From the NCBI GenBank assembly GCA_015680685.1, contig MNCI01017947.1:321944-385943 (forward strand): 64,000 nt of DNA. The letters run 5' to 3'. The position numbers and the translations under genes were made by a program. The notes beneath the pieces were generated by a model. The model was not told the DNA's origin, did no database searches, and was given only the letters and a program-made list of their open reading frames with translations. The first letter of the stretch is position 1, and each line of letters begins with the position of its first letter. Origin of the DNA: Gnetum montanum. Its lineage: Eukaryota; Streptophyta; Gnetopsida; Gnetales; Gnetaceae. Shown in pieces: positions 38,311-48,948 of the stretch.

Positions 38311-41300
38311 AGTAATAAAAATAAAAAATGATAGAAAATCATAAATCTTCTAGAAGAAATTCAGGTTTAGTAGAAGAAGCATCATTCCATGCACATAAGC
38401 AAGAAAAGAGATAATTAAATTCATATGATACTTCCTTGTCTCACCATGAACCTAAAATAAAAAGTTCATACAAAGATTTAACTTCATCCCAAAATTAAAG
38501 CTGTACACTATAGAATGTCTCCTGTAAATCACATATCTATGTTTCCAAATGCAAAATAGGACATAAAGTGTAAGCACATTTCAAAAAATATTAAAAGTTT
38601 CATTATTTATTGTCCTTACAAAAATGACATAAGTAGAAGAATTCTAAAATTTTTGAAATTTCGAAACTGAAAAACGTCATTGTCAAGCTTGTCAAGCAAA
38701 AGAAGAATAAATAAAAACATATTTGATAGAGTCTTCATGAAAGCAAACTAGACAAACCAAAGTATCAAAACCAAAAAGTTTTAATCAATAACCAATAAGA
38801 AAGCCTTTATATAATAATGATCAAGCAAAAAAATGTATCAAATAAGATGAGAATTAAGAAGAAGATCCTAAGAAAACTACAATTGAAAAGAGGTCTTATT
38901 TGTTTTATTTCAATTGAATTTAGCTTGAAATTCTTCATATTCTAATGACACAAGAGGGATTGTATTAGAGAAAAACCCTACAATATTAAGAATTCCTTTA
39001 TGATTAAATATAATCCTTTTTATATAAGAATCATATGTAGATAAAGTACTAGTATTTCCACAACAAACAACCCAATAGATAAGCATCTATTTAATGGAAT
39101 TCCATGTATATTATGAAGGGTACCATTGCAAATAAGAATTGATCTATTGTTAAGTTCTCTAAATGTTTTCAAAAAAATAGATCCTCTAATTTAAATTTTG
39201 GTAGAAGTAAGAATACAATTTTTTCATCAAGTACTAAATTAAAATTTTGAATTAGCTAAACAACAAAATTTAATTCAATGTCTAATAAGCAACTCTTAGT
39301 TTTTATCATCTTGCAATGCTCTTAAAATTCATTTGACAACAAGTAATATTCTTTGACAATAAGTTGAAGGAAAACCCAAATTACTAACTTTTTGTCAAGA
39401 GTAAAAAATTCCCATTTAACTTAACAAAAGTAATGACAAGTATCATTATTTTCCAAAAAAACAAACATCTAATGAATAGCTCTAACTACTTACCTGATCT
39501 TTTAGAAGGAGTCATAAATGAAGAGTAATAAACATGAATAGACTACAAGATTATAAAAGTAATTATAAATTTTTCTAACTTAATATAATATTTTGAGAAT
39601 CTACTTACTAATTTTTTAATGAACTGTATAAAGAAGTTTCTCCAAAAATGACTCAAAAAGGAATGTTTAGCAAAGTGATTGACTCAAAAGGTTGAACCTA
39701 TCTTTAATGAAAATTAGAAAACTCAAAAGGAATATCTCCAAGCTTAAATCTTACAGTGTGATTTTTTTCTTTTTTTCAATTAATAGTAAAACCAAAGGCT
39801 TTACAATAAACTTGAATATAATGAAGGACAACATTTAAGTTATCTTCAATTGCTCTTAATAATAGAAAAGTTAATTGCCATTTGCAAAGTGGCTAATAAT
39901 AATTTTGCATTGAACATTAGGAAGGGATAAATGTTTAATCTTGTCTTGAAAGAGATAGTACTTTAAAATATAACCAAAAGTTTATATAGAAAGAATAAAA
40001 AGATAAGAAGCAAGAGGAAAACCTTGCCTAACTAAGCTTTGAAGAGTAATAATAGGAGAATAGCTCTTTTTGAAGCATATCTTGGCACTATCAAAGTAAA
40101 ATTCTAACATAAGAGATAAAAGAAAGAACCCAAGCCTAAGTTTGTAACATAAACAATATAAAAGGTTACTTCATCCTATCAAAAGCTTTTGCATAATGTA
40201 ATTTTAAAAGAAGAATATCCTTATTAGTATCCATGGACAAGGTCATGGTTTTTGCAACTATGAAAAAATTATCTAAAATAAATCTACCTAGAACAAAACT
40301 TGTTTGTTCTTCTTCACAAATATCTTTAAAACTTTAAAGCAAGAGCCTTAGTAATAATACTATAACTAACATTCAACAAAGTGATAGGTTACTAATTAGT
40401 AATCTCAAATATGTTATCTGACTTTAGAATGAGTTTTATCAAACCTTGATTAACCATTTGGCCATGAGAACCTTTAAAAAGAGCTTCTTTATACATGTTG
40501 AAAAAATCAACAATACCGTCCCAAAATTTTTTATAAAATTCACAATGTATATCCTCAAGACCATGAGATTTTCCATTAGCCATAGAGAAAAGAGCTTCTT
40601 TAAAATCCTTTATAATTAGGATGTCTTCTCCCAAAATAGAGTAAGAATAAGTAGGAGTCACAGAAATACAAAAATCTAAAGCCTCATTATCAATACCTTA
40701 TGAAGTAAATACATATAAATAATAATTGAAGAACGCATTTAAAATATTTTTAGAAGTAAAGAGACTTTCACCATTAACATCAGATTCATCAATTTCATAA
40801 CTAATTTTATGACATTTTGAAAACTTATATAATTATTTTCATGCTCCATCCCATATTTTTAAGCAATATAACTGACACTTAAATATATCTAATTAAGCAT
40901 TATGGTTTTTAGAAAAAACATTTTATTAAAACATTCACGAGTTGCTCCTAAATATATTTTTCATTAAGGGTATGAGATAAATATTTTGTAAGTTGATGAA
41001 TTTTTCGCCTAGTTTCAAGAGTAAAAACTTAAAACTTTTTAGCTAAAGTTTTATCAAAATGTCTTTAAAATCTCACAATGTAAATAAGAATATTTCCCCA
41101 CTATTCAATGAAGTCATTAGAATTTATTGCTCTTGATGCCAAGTTCCAAACATGATGAAAGGTCCTTTGAAAATTTTTATTAGATAAAAAGGCAATAATA
41201 TTAATAAAAATCTCACAAGAAAGATTTACATGGCCTATTTTTTGATTCGAGAACTAGACACACATGTGATTTAAAAGAGTGCCTTTTAGTTGTGCTTGAA

Positions 41301-41385
41301 AAATTAAACTATGCTAAGACTCAAAGCATAAATCAAGTGTACCAAAAATATAATCTCTATCTAATCTAAGAAATATTCTTTATCA
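38311..41385 (-). pseudogene. Plant L1 LINE (endonuclease end and reverse transcriptase), broken
   Basis: Minus strand. The endonuclease end has RLDRDYIFGT near 41372-41343 and LKGTLLNHM near 41293-41267. The reverse transcriptase has an open piece at 40661-40392 with MANGKSHGLEDI, CEFYKKFWD and NQGLIKLILKSDN, all L1 signatures. PITLLNVSYSIITK is near 40385-40345, and LLLKLHYAKAFDRM (motif A, Asp replaced) near 40210-40168. The FADD catalytic box reads FANG near 39890-39878. A YLGIPFEF-like segment lies near 39740. The 5' end abuts copia integrase at about 41385, so this is a 5'-truncated L1 inserted there. The 3' boundary near 38311 is uncertain, with no clear poly(A). Confidence 0.72.
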
Positions 41386-41562
41386 AAATAATATCTCTAG
41401 AATAATGGAATTTTTATTAGTGGGATAAAAGCTTCTTATACCACTAGTCTTTGCTTCATCTCCAAAAAAATACATATTTCTTATCTTCATCATTAATCTT
41501 ATCAACAAGCTTATTTGAAATCTTCACAAAGCTTGCACAACCAAACACTTTTATATGATACA
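41386..41562 (-). pseudogene. Copia integrase C-terminal part
   Basis: Minus strand reads YHIKVFGCASFVKISNKL from 41555, then FGDEAKTSGIRSFYPTNKN and ILRDIIL, the conserved Ty1/copia integrase C-terminal region (VFGC...KxxxGY...YxxxxKxxxxSRDVxF). It is the direct continuation of 43862-44415 once the solo LTR is removed. It ends where the L1 begins. Confidence 0.78.
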
Positions 41563-43861
41563 TGTAACACCTTGTGTTCCTAGCCCCTATCCTTTGGTGA
41601 TCTTCTTCTTCTATTTTGACTTTTGACTTGGTTCAACTTCTCATATGATTTTTTTCATAATCCTTATTCATAGCTTTTGATATGACTTTTATTTAATTAT
41701 TATAGTATTATATATTTTACATGAATTTGAGATTATAACTTTTGCTTAGCATTCATATTATTTTGATATTATACTTATGAAGCTTTGAAACTTAACCATC
41801 TTTTCCTTGGTTGAATTATTATAATTCTTGTAATTTCACTTTGGATTATTGTATTATTTGAACTTGATGCTTACTAATCCTTGATGTTTCTTGTTAATAA
41901 TAGGTTGTATGGATGGTGATCCATGTGATCATATGGCACATTGGTATTTTATTGGAATTATATTTATGGCTGCATATAACATGTGATATTGTATTTTAGG
42001 GTTCATGAATCCTTTCTTGATTACATATCATGCTAAATCAACATTACCTTGGAATTAACTCTAAATTTAGGATCATGATCAATGTTTACACATAAGGTAT
42101 CCAAATTTTGGAATTATTCCTTCATGTGACTTACCCAATGATAGACTCATTTTGTTTTTAGGAAATCCTTCTAACATTCTAGTTGTGGACATAAATCCAA
42201 CTCATACCCACTCCCTCTCTTACATTAAATAATATCTACTAACACATAATCTCTCCATAGATCTTTCATTAGCATTGGAAATCCATGAATCCATCCTTAC
42301 TAATCCTTTCTATGGATGCTTGGAACCTTGTTGTGTAGAGCCTTCCTTTCCACACTAGCATAGAACCTATTGCTAAAGCTAAAGTAAATAGATTTGAAAT
42401 TCTAGTATATGCTTGAATACAAGTTTAATGTTTTACCTTAAAAATTAGTTTTATATGCTTAGATCTACCATTTTGTTAAGTTTCTTCATGAATATGATTC
42501 CATCTTGTCTTCCACCATCTTCAACAAAATTTGTGATACATATTTGACAATGTTTCACATTACCATGGCTCATGGTGAATAATACCACAAATTGTGGTAG
42601 TGTTTCTAGAGGAAACTACAACTTTCACCAAGGTTTTGGTCTCGACTGTGATAAAATCACAAGTAGTGATCTTCCAAAAGACTCATATTACGATCCATGA
42701 AATGTGATTTGTATGATCATAGTATTCATCACAACTTGCAACAAGGTTGTGATCTGGACCATGACTTAACCATAAGTCATGATGAGTAAAATTTTCTTCA
42801 ATGATAGCTTTTATAGCTTATTGTGAAGTCATTGTCTTCAACATAATCAAATGATGAGGCATGGTCAAGTTTTCTTTCTTTACTATAAGTTGTGTTCTAA
42901 CCCATAGTTTGGAAATATGATAGATTTCAACATCTTTTGGCAATCCCCTTTTATTTTGACAATGCTTTTAGTGATTTATGATGTTCTAACATCCCTTTGT
43001 CTAATCTATGAAAAATTGATAAGAATTATGAAGATCCTAACTACAATTATTTAGACTTGTACATGCTACCTATGGTTTCTCTTGTTGATCATAATGTTAA
43101 AAGGTGATAATGGGTAACAATTGTGAAGGATCTAGTTTGTGATGTCTTCTAATTTTCATGATAAGTATTTGCAATACCTCTTAGATTTAGGACCAACACT
43201 TGATTCACATTGCTTATGATTGATCCCTTAAGTTAAATCGTTGGATTCATGATTCAGGATGTTAGGTAATAGATAAATCTTAATAGTTAGTACAAGAATA
43301 GACACCAATTCAAAAAGAGGAGATGACCATAAACCAAAATCCCTTGAGATAATTCTATTTCTAATGAGATAATGAAAAACATATATTTTTTGTTGCATGT
43401 AGGCTCTATCCTCTAATTATTTTAGGTTTACCAAGGTGGTTTACTCTACTAGAAGGTTTCTAACCCTTCCTACATGTCATCTTATATAGAAAATTTTGTT
43501 TATGGTAGAAATGTTTGAAGCAAGAATCTTGCCAAGTGAAATCAACACTCAAGTTTAAGATGATCATTTTATCTTGAAGATTTGATTATGTTTTCAATAT
43601 AATTTAAGTTGCAGTCCTAAGGGATAATATGTGATGTAATAGAACTTTGTTAAGAATTATGATCCTGTATTGAGGCTTCTAAGTATAAAATTTAAAATTT
43701 ACTCTTGTTTTTCATTCTTGAAATTTAAGTTGGTCTGACAATATATATGGCTTACTTTCTTCTTAAGATTTTAGAAGAATTATGACATCATATGTCCTTA
43801 AGAAATTAAGTTAAATGATTTTAGTTATGATATTTATAAGTTAAAATTTCAATGTTTAACA
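41563..43861. mobile_element. Solo LTR inserted in copia integrase
   Basis: A 2299-bp segment beginning TGTAACACC and ending TTTAACA, flanked by a perfect 5-bp duplication ataca (41558-41562 and 43862-43866). The two flanks join into one copia integrase frame. No coding region is recognised inside, so it is best read as a solo LTR left by recombination between two LTRs. A TGTAACACC start is common in plant Ty3/gypsy LTRs, but the family cannot be named here. Confidence 0.8.
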
Positions 43862-44415
43862 ATACAATTTTGAAGGTTTATCATATAGCAATCGATATGA
43901 TGCCTTTTTATAATTTGGGAAAGTGATCAATCTATTCAGCAAATAAGTTACCATGTAGACTACCTTATTCCAATATTCATTTGCAATCACAAAGTGCCCT
44001 ACCAAGCATCATAGCCATCTCTTGTATGATTTAATTCCTCCTCTCTACAATGCCATTGCTTTGTAAAAAGCATCCTTAAGTGTTCTCATTTTTCATGTTA
44101 TTATGAACAAAATAAGAATCAACTTTACTTTCACACACCTCCATGACCAAATGTATTTTATTTTGAGAAAAAATATATTTTCAACTAATTTTTGAAAATT
44201 TCTGAAGGTATGAAATTCAACACATAAGAACATGCATATCTTGAGTGATCATCAACAAGGATAAGAAAATATTTGCCTTAACTAATTAAAGTAGGCATGA
44301 ATCTAACTACATCCATGTTTACGAGTTAAAGTAGCTTCTTTATTTTCATATGAGCAGCATGAGGAAATGTTACTTTATGTGAATGGAGTTACAAATATTG
44401 ACATCTAAATTCTTG
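43862..44415 (-). pseudogene. Copia integrase core, broken
   Basis: Minus strand. HKVTFPHAAHMK near 44375-44340 is the end of the zinc-binding part. GKYFLILVDDHSRY near 44275-44234 carries the first catalytic Asp. SNGIVERRN near 44070-44044 carries the catalytic Glu. IIQEMAMMLGRALCD and VYMVTYLLNR follow. The middle is frameshifted. The sequence stops at YDKPSK, where the solo LTR sits. Confidence 0.78.
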
Positions 44416-45110
44416 ATAAAATATGATGAAGAATTTGTGAAATCTAATTATATTAACTCTTAAGATTATTGATGATTTAATTTTGATACAATATAACTTA
44501 TTCTTCAAGGTAATAGATAAATGTTGATGTGTAAATTGTTTGTGAACTTTGCTGATAAGACTATATGAGATAAATAATGATGATGATCTATTAATAAAGA
44601 TTATTGATATTGAATTGTTGAAAGTGCAAGAGCCATGGAATGTGATAGTAGAAAATGAGAGAATAGCTGAAAATTATAGAGAAAAATTGTACTAAAGCTT
44701 TATTCTTGATTTTCAAAAGTATTACAACATGTTATGACCTTTAATTTATAGAAAATTAGTGGATCCATACTAAGGGATAATGAAAACTCATTGCTCACTA
44801 TTAATAATGAATAAATTTTGAAAAATAATGATGAATTGAAGCCAAATACAAGTACATCTATTCATAAATTTATAAAAATTAAAAAATGGAATTAATTTTT
44901 TATTTTTTATTTTTTCTTAAATTTATGACAAAAGATGATACATGGCTTTGGTTCCTAGGGATAAGGTAAATTGAAAAAATAACTCTTGCATTACCACTAT
45001 CATTAATAGGAATGCCATTTTGTTTGTCCTTCAAGCAATTTTTCCAAACTTCTTAGGGAAAATAAGGGAATTTCTTACTAATTGTAGCATTGCTTTTCAT
45101 CAACTTCTTC
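44416..45110 (-). pseudogene. Possible upstream gag/protease remnant of the copia element
   Basis: Too decayed to read continuously. On minus near 45085-45025, KKFPYFP and NCLKDKQNG are spaced like a gag zinc knuckle end. Position upstream of the integrase fits, but the call is inference. Confidence 0.25.
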
Positions 45111-46480
45111 TAATTTTTGTATGATACATAATTAAGCCTTTAATACCACAATTTAAAAATATTAAGATTAAATGAACATGAGATATTGCGATTAACATAT
45201 ATGATCCCTAAGCAATAAATTTGATTTTATAATTTAGGTGGCCTTACTATGATCCTTTTTTTGAGTTTGAAATTTTGCAAATATTATTTTTAAATGTGAT
45301 ATTATTACCCCTCATAGTCATTTGTTCCACTGAAATTAACAAACTAAACATTTTAGAAACATGGAAGATATCATGCACTTAAATTTGAGTGTCATAATTA
45401 AAATGTAATTATGAACTTACTAATTTATTTAATGATGAGAGGACATTGAAGCTATCATCCTCAAGCTAACTATTGCAAGCTTCCAAAAACAGAAACATTG
45501 AGATAGATTCTAAAGCTAATGTCAAGAACTGAGGTTGACATTAAAAGTATAATGTAGAAAATAGAGGTCACAAACTAATGTTGGAAATCAACATGTTTAG
45601 AAGAAAGTGATTCTTAGTTTTTAAATCTTTGAGTTACAAATATGCGAGGTTGAAAAAATTGAGATATTTGATACTACTAAAGATTCATTTATTAACAATG
45701 AATATAAACTAATTGAAAGGAATTAAAAAACTATTGGAGAGGTGGCTAAGTTCTCAAAGTTGCAAGTTAAATGTTCATTAGTGTTTATTTTGAATTCTAG
45801 AAGATGTAAAATAAATGTTAGACACACCTATTTATAGTCAAGATCAATGTAAATTAAGGTTACAATAAATCTTAGCATCATTTTTAGTGTCATTTTAGAA
45901 AGTAATATTAGAACTAACATCTCATGTTGTTTTTATTATTAATTTGATATGAAGGCTAAAATAAATGTTAAAAGCAACATTGACCATTAAATTTGATGAA
46001 ATTTTAGCTACAAAAGGAAAATTGATGCTAAAATCAACATTGGTAGTTCATTTCAACATTAATTTTATGAAAAGGATGAAACTAACACTAAAAATTAGTT
46101 TTAATATCAATTGGGAGAGATAGTCTCAAAAATCAACCAAGGATAGAAACTGACATGAATTCTACTATTGGATGTCAATCTTGATATTGATCCTTTAAGA
46201 TGAGCTAAGGAAGTTGATGAAGAGTAAATACGAAGTTGTAGAAAATCTCTAATGAAGAGAAGGAAGAAGGAAAATGCTACAAAAGTGTCCAGTGGCATCT
46301 AGTGTCTTGTATGGTAACTGATAATATATATAAGCTACAACTTGACAAATAGCTTCATCTTCAAGAATCATCAAATTAACTTCCAAAAACATAATATCAT
46401 ATCATATTTATCATTTTACTTAAAATTTATCTATAAAAATACAATTTTGTATCTATTTTATTTTTATTTAATATTTATCC
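45111..46480. repeat. AT-rich block with recurring short motif, possible DNA-transposon subterminal repeats
   Basis: Between about 45500 and 46200 variants of 'gatgctaaaatcaacattgg' recur in both orientations (near 45965, 46023, 46078, 46165). CACTA-type plant transposon ends carry such subterminal arrays. No terminal inverted repeat or transposase was found. The open frame 46298-46107 (minus) is not recognised. Confidence 0.25.
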
Positions 46481-46974
46481 ACTAATTCAAGCCTTCAGTG
46501 ATAAACATACATGAAGGATAATATGGACCAATTTGTTGGTTATAGTATGCACATTGGTAACTCACACTTCATGTACTCTACTTGCCCAACATGTTGATTT
46601 TAAGATAGAAAAAGTTTAAACTTTAGGGAAAGTTAAAGATTAAGTCAAGTCAAATGAGTTCTTTTGTAACATAGCAACCAAAGCGATGTAAATTCTATTT
46701 GGAGTCATTTGTCATAAAAGATTATAAGAATTTTTGTTATTTTTCTTTTTAGAAAATAATTAATGGATGAATGTAATTAGAGAATGGTCCCAACCTCCCA
46801 TGTCTCTTGAATGTCCAGCCCAAGTTTTCATAAAATAGCCTTGTCCCATCATATTTTATCATGACCCTATTATTTGGCTATAAATATGTGGACAAATCAT
46901 ATTTGTAAGAGATGACATTGATGCAATTAAGGAAAATTGATGCTATAGTAATAAGATAGATTATGTTATGAAAT
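46481..46974. other. Unassigned sequence with a TATA-like element
   Basis: ggctataaatatg at 46876-46888 on plus resembles the TATA boxes of plant LTRs, and the surrounding block could be part of an LTR, but no second copy or target duplication is visible here. Confidence 0.25.
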
Positions 46975-47450
46975 TTTCCACTCTAATAACTTTCATCATC
47001 CATCATTAAAAGCCAAATTTGAGGCTAGTTTCTTAAGATCTAAAGCATATTTTTTGGCTTTCTGAAGACCAAGAGCATAAGCATCTATCTTCCCAACATC
47101 TCCTAAATGCTCCATAGCCACCATAGCTTCTCTTGGTAGTTCATGAGCTTATTTCAATGCCTAAGTACCTGACAACCCATGCACTAACATTGACCCTCAA
47201 CATCTATGTCACTTAGATAGTTTCTACATCTACATCACCAGTTCCATAGTTATGATTTTTTAACTCCAATGCTACTTGTTGGACACTTAGCCAAAATAGC
47301 CTTATTTTGGCTTCAAATAAATTTTGGATAGTGCCTAAAGCTTCCTTACTCACATCTTCATCTCCTATAGGTTTAATTTCATTACTAAAACCTTTAGTTT
47401 GCTCATAAACGAAGCTTATATGATCAATGTTATCTCTTATATGTTTTTAG
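46975..47450 (-). pseudogene. Unrecognised coding remnant
   Basis: Minus strand reads a coherent protein-like frame with two stops and one frameshift: IRDNIDHISFVYEQTKGF, KEALGTIQNLFEAKIRLFWL, VQQVALELKNHNYG, then after a shift LPREAMVAMEHLGDVGKIDA, YALGLQKAKKYALDLKKLAS and a stop near 46975. It looks alpha-helical and lacks any motif I can name. Element D is inserted about 450 bp upstream of it. It could be a gag or other protein of a further transposon. Confidence 0.4.
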
Positions 47451-47896
47451 TACCTCTTGTAGTATTTGTCCCTCCCTAGGAGGTAAAAACCTCTAATCTA
47501 TTTAATTGCACATTTTTATTATTTAAGAAGGGAACCAAAACCCTTTCCAAAATATCAGGTTTCTCATATTTTATTATTTTTATGCCCTTCTATTCTCATT
47601 TCCATACTTGGATTTTACTTTACATTACTAGATACTTCATTTTCATACTAGCTTTTTATTGGCGATCATTTGGGACTGAACCACAACATTGGGGGTCTTC
47701 AGTCTTGTGACTAGGGTCATCTAGATATGAAGGTGTTCTTCAAATAGGGTTTAGGTGTTTGTTGGTCTCTAACAACACCAATGCCCAGGTACCTCCAATT
47801 AGACTTAGTAGTTATGAAACAAACTAATCATGAGTATGTATTTTTTGTTGTGAATGTTGAAATAGTTTGGTTATGTATGCAATTGTAATTGGTTAT
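47451..47896. other. Unassigned left flank of element D
   Basis: No gene recognised. It joins 58113 onward when D is removed. The last five bases gttat form the target duplication with gctat at 58113-58117. Confidence 0.5.
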
Positions 47897-47921
47897 TGAT
47901 GAGAGTGGTTACTCTAGCAAT

Positions 47922-48042
47922 TACTCTAATTATTAGAGTGGTTACTCTAGTAGTTATTTTAATTATTAGAGTGGTTACTCTAGCGATTACTTTAGCAGTT
48001 ATTCTAATTATTAGAGTGGTTACTCTAATTATTAGAGTAGTT
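47922..48042. repeat. U3 tandem repeats with a palindromic core
   Basis: Four copies of a unit containing ctctaattattagag or a variant, an inverted repeat with 7-base arms around a single central base, separated by gtggttactctag-like spacers. The block lies just upstream of the TATA box and recurs in the 3' LTR at about 57180-57330. It could be a U3 enhancer array. The valine/isoleucine-rich open frames on both strands here are artefacts. Confidence 0.8.
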
Positions 48043-48051
48043 TCTCCCAAG

Positions 48052-48060
48052 CCTATAAAT
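48052..48060 (+). promoter_or_regulatory. TATA box of the D 5' LTR
   Basis: cctataaat, the plant TATA consensus. The same element occurs in the 3' LTR (57342-57350) and in all LTRs of A, B, C and E. It should mark transcription start about 30 bp downstream, the U3/R border. Confidence 0.7.
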
Positions 48061-48227
48061 ATAGTGCCTAGGCGCACATTTGGAAGAAGTATTTTAGTAG
48101 TCAAGTAGCAAAACTCTTGTAATCTGTTTGAAAGTTAGAGTATTTTCCAAATGCCTACAGTAGGAGGTCTAAGTGTGGACAGATCTTTATTCGAGCATTG
48201 TGTACCTGAGCACACCTTGTGTACAGC

Positions 48228-48234
48228 AATAAAG
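48228..48234 (+). terminator. Polyadenylation signal of the D LTR
   Basis: aataaag about 170 bp after the TATA box, placed as expected near the end of R. It is equivalent to aataaag near 1760 in A and near 10025 in B. Confidence 0.55.
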
Positions 48235-48812
48235 AAGATCTCCTTGATTCATACTTGCAGCTCTTGAGATTTTTTTTCTTATGCATTTATTTTATTTTAT
48301 TTTCTTACGCATTTATTTTATTTTATGCACTTTACATTTATGTTATGAGCACAATAATTCATTTTGATCAATTAAGCAAATCATTAAATTACACAAGCAC
48401 AACCACTTTAAGCATGCATGTAATGCTTGGTAACTGAGTAACGATTAGCGTTTGGTAATCCCAGCAGTGTTGCACTAGTTCAAGATGTGTACGGAAAGTG
48501 GGAATGGATGCTGGTGTTAGGATTAGTTAGAACTTAGTTAATGAGTAGTTAAGTTAAATTAGTCACTTAGTTACCTCTCTCCTTCCCTACTAGTGCAAGA
48601 CATAAAAACATAAAAGCTATAAAAATCATATGCCTCAAGCTTACTTAACCATACAATTGTGACATACAAGAAAGATTGGGAAGACAACGATCAACCAACC
48701 TGCCCTTGTTTTACAAGGGCACATAAGCACTTAGTCCTTGGAATTTGACTAGATCATGCATGAAACACTCGTATTCGTATGGTTGAGCGTAGGGGTACCT
48801 CGCCACTCATCA

Positions 48813-48831
48813 TTGGCGTTGTTGTCAGGGA
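48813..48831 (+). promoter_or_regulatory. Primer binding site of element D (tRNA-Asp type)
   Basis: ttggcgttgttgtcaggga after the LTR matches TTGGCGCCGTTGCCGGGGA except at a few positions that are transitions or single changes. It is the best kept primer site in the window. Confidence 0.8.
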
Positions 48832-48948
48832 CTTAGTTGTTTGTGCACTAATTAGAACTTAGAAAATCATTCACATCATTGGAATGAACCCTTAGGGTTG
48901 ATTGAGAAAATAATAAACAAAAATAAATTGCACACTGAATAGACAAAT

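Larger units (their letters stand above)
47897..48812 (+). repeat. 5' LTR of element D
   Basis: Starts TGATGAGAG and ends CGCCACTCATCA. U3 contains tandem ctaattattagag repeats (about 47928-48040). The TATA box is at 48052-48060 and the polyadenylation signal at 48228-48234. Pairs with 57142-58112. Confidence 0.92.

Noticed and set aside
47661-47682. Primer-site-like ttggcgatcatttgggac on plus
   Set aside because: It resembles a tRNA-primer site weakly, but no LTR end can be placed before it, and a coherent minus-strand frame lies where that LTR would be.
47871-48108. Open frames on both strands rich in Val, Ile, Thr and Leu (also at 57131-57398)
   Set aside because: They are translations of the U3 tandem repeat of the D LTRs, occur on both strands, and sit at promoter positions.
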